DNA of 64,000 bases from Peribacillus cavernae (GTDB lineage Bacteria > Bacillota > Bacilli > Bacillales > DSM-1321): NCBI RefSeq assembly GCF_003989135.1, contig NZ_RYZZ01000030.1, forward strand, positions 1 through 64,000, written 5' to 3'. Below, piece after piece: positions 25,071 through 33,461 of this stretch. Position 1 is the stretch's first letter, and every line of letters starts with the position of its first letter. The translations under genes and the position numbers were made by a program. The notes below the pieces were generated by a model. That model saw only the letters and a list, made by a program, of their open reading frames with translations. It was not told where the DNA came from and made no database searches.

Positions 25071-26360
25071 TTACCAAGGCGTACCCATCAGCACGAATAA
25101 CAGCCACGCAAGTCCTGGTCCAAGAGCTATAAAGAGGCCAGCAATCAGCAAGAGCTTTCGGAAAAATAGACGCTCATTCACACCCTGTACATTAGCCATA
25201 ATCAGTGCCCCGTTCGTCGAGAAAGGACTTATGTCCACAACACTTGCCGAAATCGAAAGCGCTGAGACTACACCGATAGCCGACATGGTTGGATCCTGTA
25301 AGATAGGAGCCGAGAGTGGAATAACGGCCGCAAGAAAGCCTGTTGTAGAGGCAAATGCTGAAATGACTCCTCCTACATATGATGCCATAAGAGAAGCAAG
25401 TATCGGATTTCCTACGCTGGCAATTTGATCCGTCATATAATCCATAGTCCCTACCTTTTCCATTACTCCCACATAAGTCATGATTCCTGTCACCATAATC
25501 ATGACAGCCCAAGGCATTTGCTTAATGATATCTGATTGCTTCTTTGGAGCCATCAATCCAAGCACCAGGCCAATCATCAATGCGCCAAAGCCCATGTTCA
25601 TGTCAAATACAAGTGCTAGGAAAATCAGGAGGCCGATGCCAAAAAGGGTGGCGATTTTATACCAAGTTGATCCATTATCTTCTGTTTTAACAGTAATGTT
25701 CGCGGCATTTCCTTCGGCAGCAGCTGCAACTGCCATTTGAGTTTTTGTATTTTGTTTAAGCAAACGAAGTCCGCCAAAAGCAATGAAAACAACAATGGAA
25801 ATTAATACGTAAAAAATAAAACAGTTAATGAAGAGCATGATTGGTGAATGCGGAATATTTTCCGACTTCATGATACCGTTTACAACCAATCCGAAAATAT
25901 TTAGCGGCGAGAAGGAACCGGCATACATTCCCGTGGAAATCAACGTACCCATCAAAAGCGGATTGATTTTGTGCTGGTAAGCTAATCTTAATGCGATCGG
26001 GAATAGAATCGGACCGACCGCAACCGTCGACGCTCCAACAGCTGACAGTAGGGCGCTTAAGAAAAACAGAACCCACGGCAGGAGACCCACATTCCCTCTA
26101 ACCAGGCGGAGCCCGCCGGAAATGATTAAGTCAAGCGTCCCGTTGTTTAGTGCAATCGCAAACAGGTAGGTAACCCCTGCAAGAAGGATGAACATGTCAA
26201 CCGGAAAAGCGGCATAGATATCTTCTACGGCTAATCCGCTGACAAAGGTACCGACGACAAAAGCGGCAACCATGCCCAAAATGCCCATGTTTACTGAAAT
26301 GATCGAGCCGATGATGAACATGGCCAGCAGTACGATAATTGTAATAAGTTCTAAACTCAT
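25071..26360 (-). CDS. MatC/SLC13-type dicarboxylate carrier
   Basis: A 429-residue membrane protein with about 11-12 segments. It resembles the dicarboxylate carrier MatC family of the ion-transporter superfamily: N-terminal LAMFIIGSIISVNMGILGMV with the inward segment SGLAVEDIYAAFPVDMFILL, the signature-like SALLSAVGASTVAVGPILFP in the first half and ISASVVDISPFSTNGALIM in the second. Such carriers take up malonate or related dicarboxylates. Strong ATAGGAGG site. A near-consensus cre box lies about 95 bases upstream (26454-26468). It fits the dicarboxylate theme of the island. Confidence 0.75.
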   Translation of the reverse strand: MSLELITIIVLLAMFIIGSIISVNMGILGMVAAFVVGTFVSGLAVEDIYAAFPVDMFILLAGVTYLFAIALNNGTLDLIISGGLRLVRGNVGLLPWVLFFLSALLSAVGASTVAVGPILFPIALRLAYQHKINPLLMGTLISTGMYAGSFSPLNIFGLVVNGIMKSENIPHSPIMLFINCFIFYVLISIVVFIAFGGLRLLKQNTKTQMAVAAAAEGNAANITVKTEDNGSTWYKIATLFGIGLLIFLALVFDMNMGFGALMIGLVLGLMAPKKQSDIIKQMPWAVMIMVTGIMTYVGVMEKVGTMDYMTDQIASVGNPILASLMASYVGGVISAFASTTGFLAAVIPLSAPILQDPTMSAIGVVSALSISASVVDISPFSTNGALIMANVQGVNERLFFRKLLLIAGLFIALGPGLAWLLFVLMGTPW

Positions 26361-26453
26361 ATGATTCGCCTCCTATGCGGATAAATGTGTTGTAGGTCTG
26401 GACTATGCCCGGAAAAATCCAGTGTCCTGCCTGATGGATGATTTTCGAAATTC

Positions 26454-26468
26454 TTAAAGCGCTTACAA
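26454..26468 (-). promoter_or_regulatory. cre-like box before the MatC-type carrier
   Basis: On the minus strand TTGTAAGCGCTTTAA matches the cre consensus with one mismatch, and its core TGTAAGCGCTT is the common Bacillus form. Confidence 0.55.
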
Positions 26469-26769
26469 ACAAGATGTAAAAATAGACCTCATGTCACTGA
26501 ATAAAAGTTGTGTTCGGATCAAAGGTTCAGCTTGCCATCTCCTGTTTTTTCATATTTTTGAAGCATCACTCTCTGACGATCTAGTAAACATCAAAATTGA
26601 CCACTCTTAAATTGTTGTAATAGCTCATAAAGCTGTATAGTTGTCTATTAATCTGAAGATGAGCCTGCTGTTAAATGAATGGCTTTCTTCTTATTAAAGA
26701 AGCGTTTACTCTTTCTTCATGGGTAACATCAGAAAAAAACGAATTTACAACGGTAAGAATTTTTTTATA

Positions 26770-26812
26770 AAAATCCCGATTATCTCATTTTACTTTGAGA
26801 AATCGGGATTTT
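26770..26812 (-). terminator. Intrinsic terminator between two transporter genes
   Basis: AAAATCCCGATT (26770-26781) and AATCGGGATTTT (26801-26812), extended by TCTCA/TGAGA, form a long stem with T-rich flanks on both strands. It could end the MFS transcript at 27074. Confidence 0.7.
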
Positions 26813-26854
26813 CTTATTGAACTATGATCCTCAATCGTTCAATAAAAAGGCAGG

Positions 26855-27037
26855 CTATAGATGGTCTGTTCTTCCCCATTTTATCTTTTGTTCATTTTGT
26901 AAAATAACATAGCCTTGTAAAGCGACACCAATTCCTTCCATTTCCACCAGCTTGGTTAAGCTATCAGAGCAGAGGCCACCTAGTCGCCGTCTTCCACGAT
27001 GGGCAATTCCATGACTTGTGTCCTTTAAACGCTCATG
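26855..27037 (-). pseudogene. Unidentified coding remnant, about 60 codons
   Basis: An open stretch directly after an in-frame TAA, with no start codon near its beginning. It reads HERLKDTSHGIAHRGRRRLG, then LCSDSLTKLVEMEGIGVALQ and QGYVILQNEQK before a TAG at 26855-26857. Its residue composition looks protein-like, so a gene fragment is likely, but I do not recognise the family. Confidence 0.3.
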
Positions 27038-27073
27038 TTACTTCAGAGTGCCCAGAGCTGAGCTCACGGACAG

Positions 27074-28450
27074 CTAGCGCTTTTCAGCGTCCAGCTCGGC
27101 TTCGATGTGGGAGACCTTCGAAGACTCACCCATACGCCAGTAGACGATCAAGCTCACGGCAATGCAGGCAGCTACGTAGAAGTAGAAGAGCGACTCGACT
27201 CCAATGTTCTTCAGCCATAACGCGATGAATTCCGCTGTCCCGCCGAACACCGCGACTGTGAGTGCGTAGGGGAGTCCCACGCCAAGAGCACGGATTTCGG
27301 TCGGGAAGAGCTCTGCTTTCACGATTGCATTAATGGAAGTGTAACCAGTGACAATGATGAGACCTACCAACATGAGCAAGAAAGCAACCATAGGGCTTGT
27401 CGTCTGCTCCATAATTAGGAACAGTGGCACCGTCAACAATGTTCCAAGGATACCGAAACTCAGCAATAGCGGGCGTCGTCCAATTCGGTCAGACAGCGCC
27501 CCGGCTAGCGGTTGGAGCACGACGAATATCAGCAGAGCAATAAAGTTAATCCAGCTGACGACCTCCTTCTCGAGTCCCACAGTATTCACCATGAACTTCT
27601 GTAAATACGTCGTGTAGGTATAGAATGCGACGGTTCCGCCAAGCGTTAAACCGACAACTGTCAACACCGCCTTGGGGTATTTCATCAGAGCACGAATGGT
27701 TCCAGCGCTCTCCTTACTTTCAGAACCCATTTTTGAGAACTGCTCCGATTCGTCCATCGTACGGCGCAGCCACATTACGGCCAATGCGCCCATTGCTCCG
27801 ATGACGAAGGGAATACGCCAGCCCCAGGCATACATATCGGATTCGCTGAGTACTTGCTGGAGGATTATTTGGACACCAAGTGCCACCATCTGTCCGGCAA
27901 CAAGTGTGACGTACTGGAAGCTCGAGTAGAAGCCGCGGCGGCCGCTGCTGGCCATCTCAGACAGATACGTTGCAGAGGTTCCATACTCCCCGCCTAACGA
28001 CAACCCCTGGAGCAGACGTGCGAGAACCAGAATAATGGGAGCCAGTATACCAATGCTGCTATAACTTGGGGTAAGGGCAATGATCAGAGAACCACCGGCC
28101 ATGACAGTTATGGAAAGTGTCAGCGCGGCACGGCGGCCATGACGGTCGGCGTAGCGGCCCATCAGCAGGCTTCCTATCGGGCGCATCAGGAAGCCAACGG
28201 CGAAGATTGCTGCCGTGTTGAGCAGCTGGCTAGTCGCATCTCCCTCTGGGAAGAACTCTGACGAGAAATACACGGCGAAAGCAGAATAGACGTACCAGTC
28301 GTACCATTCGATCAAATTTCCAAGCGAACCTTTGAAGATGTTCCCTGTGATGCGTCGCGTCTCTGCGCGCTCAGTAGATTGATTCACTGTTAAATCCTCC
28401 TCTGAAGTAACGGTGTCGGACGCTCCTTTATTGGACTCGTCAACACTCAC
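27074..28450 (-). CDS. MFS transporter, MHS type, GC-rich
   Basis: A 458-residue permease with about 12 segments, of the metabolite:H+ symporter subfamily (alpha-ketoglutarate, proline/betaine and shikimate permease relatives). Motifs: SLGNLIEWYDWYVYSAFAVY, MGRYADRHGRRAALTL and LSDRIGRRPLLL, and LLQGLSLGGEYGTSATYLSE. It starts with GTG and lacks a good ribosome site close by. GC content and codon use are clearly higher than in the flanking genes, suggesting transfer from a GC-richer donor; it is not close to the MHS permease at 4157. It probably carries one of the organic acids handled here. A promoter with a candidate operator is at 28729-28760. Confidence 0.8.
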   Translation of the reverse strand: MSVDESNKGASDTVTSEEDLTVNQSTERAETRRITGNIFKGSLGNLIEWYDWYVYSAFAVYFSSEFFPEGDATSQLLNTAAIFAVGFLMRPIGSLLMGRYADRHGRRAALTLSITVMAGGSLIIALTPSYSSIGILAPIILVLARLLQGLSLGGEYGTSATYLSEMASSGRRGFYSSFQYVTLVAGQMVALGVQIILQQVLSESDMYAWGWRIPFVIGAMGALAVMWLRRTMDESEQFSKMGSESKESAGTIRALMKYPKAVLTVVGLTLGGTVAFYTYTTYLQKFMVNTVGLEKEVVSWINFIALLIFVVLQPLAGALSDRIGRRPLLLSFGILGTLLTVPLFLIMEQTTSPMVAFLLMLVGLIIVTGYTSINAIVKAELFPTEIRALGVGLPYALTVAVFGGTAEFIALWLKNIGVESLFYFYVAACIAVSLIVYWRMGESSKVSHIEAELDAEKR

Positions 28451-28728
28451 ATGCTGATAACTACCAGAAACCCTTCTTCTTTTCGACTGAATCCCTTCAT
28501 GAAATAGTCTTCCCTATCCCATCGAAATTAGAAGCAATCCGAAGAAAATGGCTGTTGAATGCTTAATTTCCGTTAACATCTAAATCTATATCTCAACATA
28601 TCAAATTAGTTCTAGCAATCTCTTCCTTCGAACAGTAAAGCTGGCTCATGGTTTGATAGAAACATAGAATATTTATACAGCATCCCCCTATTTATTTAAC
28701 TACTTTTAAAAATATTCTGCCTATTGTC

Positions 28729-28760
28729 AATATACCGTCTTCTTCGTTTACCGTCAACAG
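28729..28760 (-). promoter_or_regulatory. Promoter with candidate GntR operator before the MHS permease
   Basis: On the minus strand TTGACG (28752-28757) and TATATT (28729-28734) are 17 bases apart. The -35 box lies inside CTGTTGACGGTAAACG (28745-28760), which resembles the palindrome over the CoA-transferase promoter at 34878-34894 at 12 of 16 bases. GTTTAC occurs three times nearby. Confidence 0.5.
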
Positions 28761-28812
28761 TTTACGATATATTTTTCATTTCTATTAATGTTTACCCAGT
28801 CTTTTTTGATCC

Positions 28813-29889
28813 TCAGTTTATTATGGCTTGAAGTTGTTCAGTGACCGCATCGCCAACCTCTTGAGTACTTGCTGTTCCTTCCATATCAGGCGTTAGTATC
28901 GCTCGCTCAGCCATCACTTTTTCCATAGCATGTAGGACTCTTTTCCCCCATACTTCCTGACCGAAGAAGTCCAGCATTTGACTTGCAGACCAAATAGAAG
29001 CAAGCGGGTTGGCAATTCCTTTTCCCGCGATATCGGGGGCAGATCCATGAATCGGTTCGAACATTGACGGGTATTCCCGTTCAGGGTTAATATTTGCTCC
29101 CGCTGCAAGGCCTAATCCTCCTGCGATGGCAGCTCCTAAATCAGTGATGATATCGCCAAATAAGTTGGAAGTGACCACTACTTCAAAACGCCACGGCTGC
29201 TTTACAAAAAACATCGCTGCAGCATCGACTAAATAGGAGTACGTTTTCACATCAGGATATTCCTTAGCGACCTCTTCAAACACCTGATCCCAAAAGACCA
29301 TCGAGTAATTCAAAGCGTTTCCTTTGCTAATGCTCGTCAACGATCTTCCCTGTTTCCTTGCCTCTTCAAAGGCATAGCGAATAATCCGTTCTGTGCCGAC
29401 ACGAGAAAAGATGCCGGTTTGCAAAACGACCTCATGAGGTTGTCCTTTAAATAACCAATCCCCGGCTCCTGCATACTCTCCTTCACTATTTTCCCGGATC
29501 ACCAGCATATCAATTTGCTCACGGGCCACATCCTTTAGCGGACATGGTGCACCATCCAACAGTGTAATCGGGCGAAGGTTCACATACTGATTAAAGCCTT
29601 TACGAATCTTTAATAATAGATCCCACAGGGAAATATGATCGGGAACTCCGGGATACCCGACTGCACCCAGATAGATGGCATCAAAGGACATAAGTTGTTC
29701 CAATCCGTCATCAGCCATCATTTTTCCATGTTCCAAATAATATTCACAGCCCCAGGGAAAGTGCGTGAACTGAAATTCAAACGATCCATCAAGTTCCGCA
29801 GCCTTATTCAATACCTTGATGCCTTCGGTTAATACCTCTGGTCCAATCCCATCTCCAGCAATAACGGCGATGTTATATTGTTTTTTCAT
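28813..29889 (-). CDS. Tartrate/D-malate dehydrogenase-like beta-decarboxylating dehydrogenase
   Basis: A 358-residue enzyme of the isopropylmalate/isocitrate dehydrogenase family, subgroup of tartrate dehydrogenase and D-malate dehydrogenase (decarboxylating). Segments: AVIAGDGIGPEVLTEGIKVL, FTHFPWGCEYYLEHGKMM with the subgroup-specific YYLEHG, the substrate loop VIRENSEGEYAGAG, and the nucleotide site FEPIHGSAPDIAGKGIANP. The ATG of MKKQYNI is chosen because GGAAGGGAG lies upstream; the frame is open 13 codons further. It follows the maleate-isomerase operon after a terminator. D-malate to pyruvate plus CO2 would join the pyruvate pool made by the lyase upstream. Confidence 0.85.
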   Translation of the reverse strand: MKKQYNIAVIAGDGIGPEVLTEGIKVLNKAAELDGSFEFQFTHFPWGCEYYLEHGKMMADDGLEQLMSFDAIYLGAVGYPGVPDHISLWDLLLKIRKGFNQYVNLRPITLLDGAPCPLKDVAREQIDMLVIRENSEGEYAGAGDWLFKGQPHEVVLQTGIFSRVGTERIIRYAFEEARKQGRSLTSISKGNALNYSMVFWDQVFEEVAKEYPDVKTYSYLVDAAAMFFVKQPWRFEVVVTSNLFGDIITDLGAAIAGGLGLAAGANINPEREYPSMFEPIHGSAPDIAGKGIANPLASIWSASQMLDFFGQEVWGKRVLHAMEKVMAERAILTPDMEGTASTQEVGDAVTEQLQAIIN

Positions 29890-29933
29890 CGTTTGATCTC
29901 CCTTCCTATGTAAAATGATTACGTTCAAAGAAA

Positions 29934-29960
29934 AAGGATGGCAGCTCCTACGCCATCCTT
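29934..29960 (-). terminator. Terminator after the maleate-isomerase-like gene
   Basis: AAGGATGGC and GCCATCCTT form a 9-bp stem with a 9-base loop, followed on the minus strand by TTTTTCTTT. It ends the CoA-transferase-to-isomerase operon. Confidence 0.75.
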
Positions 29961-29971
29961 ATGGCTTCTAT

Positions 29972-30727
29972 TTAAAACTTTCCTGAAAGCAAATGTCCTG
30001 CGTTCGGAACATCTGTCTTAAGGTCCAATTGTTTAAGAATTTTATACACAGTAGCAACTCCGGCAGAAAGAACCGGGAGGCCCAAACGGTCTTCAACTCT
30101 TTGAATCGCTGGAAGCGAAGGCATCTGGACGCAAGCCGATAATACTACAGCGTCTGCTCCTGTTATATTTAATCGATCTGCATGACCAATGAGATTTTCA
30201 GGGTCCAAACGGCCAACTTCGAGATTGTCAGCTACCTCGAGGCTGATCGAATCGATAACTTCGATACCGGCTGCGTTCAAATATTCAATCACCGTGTTGG
30301 TTAGAGGTTTCATATACGGCGTAATAATCGAAACTTTTTTGGCACCGATTGTTTTGATCCCTTCAATTAATGCTCCTGCACTGCTGACAATTGGGGCTGG
30401 TCCTCCATTTTCAGCTGTTGCTTTCTCCAAACGTTCTTCAGAGATTTCATGATATCCCGGTCCCTGGCACATGATCGCTACCAAACACGCATAGGCTAAC
30501 ACATCACAACGAGCATCAGAAAGTTCCACGGCACAGCGGTCACTTTCCACATCCATCTTCTTTAATTCTTCCGGATTAACCTGCTGCATACGCATGCGTG
30601 CAGAATGGAAGGTAAACGTTTCTTCCGGTTTGATTTGCTGTCTCGCTTGAAGCATGGCTGGAATTTCTGTTTCCATAGTAGTATTCGAACTTGGCACGAT
30701 TAATCCTACCCGATAATTTTGACTCAT
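29972..30727 (-). CDS. Maleate cis-trans isomerase family protein
   Basis: A 251-residue Asp/Glu-racemase-superfamily protein of the maleate isomerase/arylmalonate decarboxylase branch. N-terminal RVGLIVPSSNTTMETEIPAM is the family opening. Two catalytic cysteines are visible: DVLAYACLVAIM (about residue 80) and VVLSACVQMPSLPAI (about 198). Maleate isomerase (NicE, MaiA) makes fumarate from maleate without cofactor. It is the last gene of an operon with LeuCD-like hydratase, lyase and CoA-transferase, so the methyl homologues citraconate and mesaconate are an alternative substrate pair. Strong TTAGGAGG site. Confidence 0.85.
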   Translation of the reverse strand: MSQNYRVGLIVPSSNTTMETEIPAMLQARQQIKPEETFTFHSARMRMQQVNPEELKKMDVESDRCAVELSDARCDVLAYACLVAIMCQGPGYHEISEERLEKATAENGGPAPIVSSAGALIEGIKTIGAKKVSIITPYMKPLTNTVIEYLNAAGIEVIDSISLEVADNLEVGRLDPENLIGHADRLNITGADAVVLSACVQMPSLPAIQRVEDRLGLPVLSAGVATVYKILKQLDLKTDVPNAGHLLSGKF

Positions 30728-30752
30728 AGTGATTCCTCCTAATTATTTTATT

Positions 30753-31649
30753 TTAGTTTCCTTTAACTTTATGAAAATGGCCTGTCAATTCGCGAATCGT
30801 TAACGGTCTGACTAATTCCACACAGTTTAAGAGTGAAGGGAGATCCACCCCGGTATCAATCCCCATCTCATGCAGCATAAAGACGACATCTTCTGTCGCG
30901 ACATTGCCTGCTGCGCCCGGTGCAAACGGACATCCTCCAAGCCCTCCAATTGAAGTGTCAAAGCGTGTGACGCCAGCTTGAAGAGCGGCGATAATATTGG
31001 CCTGGGCTAAGCCGTACGTATCGTGGAAATGGGCGGAAATCATCGCTTTCGGCTTTTTGGTGAATGCTTGTTGAAACAAGTCATACACTTGTGCTGGATT
31101 CGCCCGGCCAATCGTATCACAAAGAACGATTTCATCGACCCCTAAACGATCAATTCGCTGCAGCATCTCCAAAACGAGATCGGCATTCACCTTTCCTTCA
31201 TAAGGACACCAGAACGACGTAGCGATATTATAACGAATGAAAATGCCATTTTCCTTTGCCCTTTTAATAACACTTTCAAACGTTTGGATCGACTCGTCCC
31301 TCGTCATTTTGACATTTTTCAGATTGAAGCTGTCGCTGGCACCTACGACCAGAGAAAGGGCATTCACGCCATTCTCTATCGCCCGCTCATAGCCTTTTTG
31401 ATTCGGAATCAGCGCCATGTACTGAATGGAAGAGTCACGATCCATACCTTCCAAAACTTCTTTGGCATCCTTCATTTGCGGGACATAGACCGGATGGACA
31501 AAAGAAGTCGCTTCCATTCTTTTAATCCCGGTTTTGTTTAATGCATTAATGAGTGCAATCTTCTTGTCCGTCGGAATAAAATTTGCTTCATTTTGCAGTC
31601 CGTCTCTCGGCCCTACTTCAATTATTTCTACTTTTTTCGGCAGTTTCAT
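30753..31649 (-). CDS. HMG-CoA lyase-family acyl-CoA lyase
   Basis: A 298-residue TIM-barrel lyase. The start at MKLPKKVEI is preferred (AAGGGTG upstream, 22 bases after the LeuD-like stop); an in-frame extension covers the LeuD end. Motifs: EVGPRDGLQNE (metal and catalytic Asp/Arg), ATSFVHP, AHFHDTYGLAQANI (metal histidines) and the signature GGLGGCPFAPGAAGNVATED with the catalytic Cys. Family members cleave HMG-CoA or related 3-hydroxy-3-methyl acyl-CoAs; (R)-citramalyl-CoA lyase, giving pyruvate and acetyl-CoA, belongs here. The neighbouring CoA-transferase and LeuCD-like hydratase favour citramalyl-CoA. A leucine-pathway role (MvaB/YngG) is less likely in this context. Confidence 0.85.
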   Translation of the reverse strand: MKLPKKVEIIEVGPRDGLQNEANFIPTDKKIALINALNKTGIKRMEATSFVHPVYVPQMKDAKEVLEGMDRDSSIQYMALIPNQKGYERAIENGVNALSLVVGASDSFNLKNVKMTRDESIQTFESVIKRAKENGIFIRYNIATSFWCPYEGKVNADLVLEMLQRIDRLGVDEIVLCDTIGRANPAQVYDLFQQAFTKKPKAMISAHFHDTYGLAQANIIAALQAGVTRFDTSIGGLGGCPFAPGAAGNVATEDVVFMLHEMGIDTGVDLPSLLNCVELVRPLTIRELTGHFHKVKGN

Positions 31650-31671
31650 GGATATTTTCACCCTTCCCGAT

Positions 31672-32169
31672 TTAAGAGATTCCCAGTTTATTAGCCAAAT
31701 AAGGCTCCAGGCCTCCAAGCTTCACCATTTCAATCAAATGTTCAGGCAGCTTCGTTCCTTTGTATTCGACTCCTTTCGTGTGATTGATAACTTTCCCGGC
31801 TAACAGGTCAATTTCAACCTCATCCCCTTCTTCGATGACAGAGGTATCCACCATCTCTACCACAGGAAGGCCAACATTGATGGAATTCCGGTAAAAAATG
31901 CGCGCGAAAGAGTTGGCGACAATTGCCCCTATTTGATGGTGTTTCAATACCATCTGTGCCGTTTCCCGGCTGGAACCAGATCCGAAATTATTTCCTGCTA
32001 CTATAATATCACCTGCTTGAATCTTTCCGGCAAAATCAGGATCAATTGCTTCCATCGCGTGTTCAGCCTGTTTATCGACAGGCTGACTCATATATTGCCC
32101 AGGAGATATAATATCGGTATTGATATTGTCTCCGTATTTCCAGACGCGGCCTCTAATGATAAATGACAT
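31672..32169 (-). CDS. LeuD-like small subunit of a hydro-lyase
   Basis: A 165-residue swivelling domain of the aconitase superfamily, as in isopropylmalate isomerase, citraconate hydratase and 2,3-dimethylmalate dehydratase small subunits. The signature GNNFGSGSSRETAQMVLKHH carries the substrate-binding residues, and DNINTDIISPGQYM is the usual opening. Starts directly after the LeuC-like stop (TAAATG), behind AAGGAGG. The short length matches archaeal-type, non-leucine versions. It needs the LeuC-like partner for activity. Confidence 0.85.
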   Translation of the reverse strand: MSFIIRGRVWKYGDNINTDIISPGQYMSQPVDKQAEHAMEAIDPDFAGKIQAGDIIVAGNNFGSGSSRETAQMVLKHHQIGAIVANSFARIFYRNSINVGLPVVEMVDTSVIEEGDEVEIDLLAGKVINHTKGVEYKGTKLPEHLIEMVKLGGLEPYLANKLGIS

Positions 32170-33450
32170 TTACATGACCTCCTTAAGGAGATATTTGCGC
32201 GGATCTGCAATTTTTCCTTCAATTGCTGTTGCGGCAACTGAGGCCGGTGAGCCAAGATATACCTCGCCTTTTGCACTGCCCATTCGTCCTCTAAAGTTCC
32301 GATTCGACGAAGACATCACCACTTCACCGGCACCGATGACGCCGCTCGTGAATCCGCCGCAAGCCCCGCAAGAAGCCATGTTCACAATACAGCCGGCTTC
32401 CGTTAGAATGTCCAGGATGCCTTCCTTATTGGCCTGCATCCAGATATGCTGGGAAGCAGGTACCACCAGACAACGAATGTTTTTCGAAATCTTTTTCCCT
32501 TTCAAGATTTGCGCTGCAATCCGGAGATCACTGATACGGCCATTCGTACAGGAACCTAGATAGACTTGATCAACAGCTTTTCCTTCTACCGCACTTACTG
32601 GATGTACATTATCGACTTCATGCGGACAGGCAACCTGAGGCTCCAATTCAGATGCATTATAATGTAAGGTACGAATATAGGAGGCATCCGGATCGCTGGA
32701 AACCATGTCAATCTCATCGGTGACACCCTTGGAACGTAAAAATTCAACCACTTTTTCATCCGGTTCAATCAAGCCTGTTTTTGCGCCTGCTTCAACGGCC
32801 ATGTTCGATAAAACCAGCCGTTCATCCATCGACAAATCTGTAATCGCACTTCCGGAAAATTCAATGGTCTGGTAGGTTGCGCCTGCATGGCCAAGATCTT
32901 TAATCGTTTTAAGCACGAGATCTTTGGCGTATACTCCATGCGGAATCTTCCCATCCCACACTACTTTGATGGTTTCCGGAACCTTCAGCCAGGTTTCACC
33001 CGTTAATAGAACACCGATCATTTCAGTAGACCCAATACCGGTCGCAAACGCGCCCAATCCACCAGCCATACAGGTATGCGAATCTGTACCAAGAATCAAT
33101 CGCCCCGGGCGGACATGACCGTGTTCGACTATAACTTGGTGGCAAGGTCCTTCGAATTCATAGTAATAGGGAAGATCCTGTTGCCGTGACCAATCGCGGG
33201 TGAATTTCAGGATATCAGCTTGCTGAACGGTTGCCGGCGGTGTACAGTGATCGGAGACAACGACAACCTTCTCTTTATCAAACAATTTCCCGCCTAAGCG
33301 GCGGAATCCGCCGTCCACAAGCCACGGTCCCAATAAATCGTGCATCATCGCAATATCAACATTGACCCATACAATATCTCCAGCTTTAACACTTTCCTGC
33401 CCGGATGCTTTTGCGAGAATCTTTTCCGACATCGTCATTCCCATACCCAT
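32170..33450 (-). CDS. LeuC-like large subunit of a [4Fe-4S] hydro-lyase
   Basis: A 426-residue aconitase-superfamily subunit. The cluster-binding cysteines are in YLGSCTNGRISDL and NMASCGACGGFTSG; other family segments are GTDSHTCMAGGLGAFATG and SSNRNFRGRMGS. It belongs to the compact 420-residue type (homoaconitase, dimethylmalate or citraconate hydratase) rather than the 470-residue bacterial LeuC. Several start ATGs are possible (MGMGMTMSEK). Together with the small subunit it should add water to a C5 unsaturated diacid such as citraconate or mesaconate, giving citramalate for the CoA-transferase and lyase next to it. Confidence 0.85.
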   Translation of the reverse strand: MGMGMTMSEKILAKASGQESVKAGDIVWVNVDIAMMHDLLGPWLVDGGFRRLGGKLFDKEKVVVVSDHCTPPATVQQADILKFTRDWSRQQDLPYYYEFEGPCHQVIVEHGHVRPGRLILGTDSHTCMAGGLGAFATGIGSTEMIGVLLTGETWLKVPETIKVVWDGKIPHGVYAKDLVLKTIKDLGHAGATYQTIEFSGSAITDLSMDERLVLSNMAVEAGAKTGLIEPDEKVVEFLRSKGVTDEIDMVSSDPDASYIRTLHYNASELEPQVACPHEVDNVHPVSAVEGKAVDQVYLGSCTNGRISDLRIAAQILKGKKISKNIRCLVVPASQHIWMQANKEGILDILTEAGCIVNMASCGACGGFTSGVIGAGEVVMSSSNRNFRGRMGSAKGEVYLGSPASVAATAIEGKIADPRKYLLKEVM

Positions 33451-33461
33451 TCATTCCCTTC

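Larger units (their letters stand above)
26473..27073. other. 601-base gap between two transporter genes
   Basis: Contains a strong bidirectional terminator (26770-26812) and, at 26855-27037, an unassigned open minus-strand stretch. Nothing else could be supported. Confidence 0.5.

Noticed and set aside
32170-33450. Leucine biosynthesis leuC/leuD
   Set aside because: No leuA or leuB of the biosynthetic type is adjacent, the subunits are of the short non-leucine form, and the context is catabolic (CoA-transferase, lyase, cre box).
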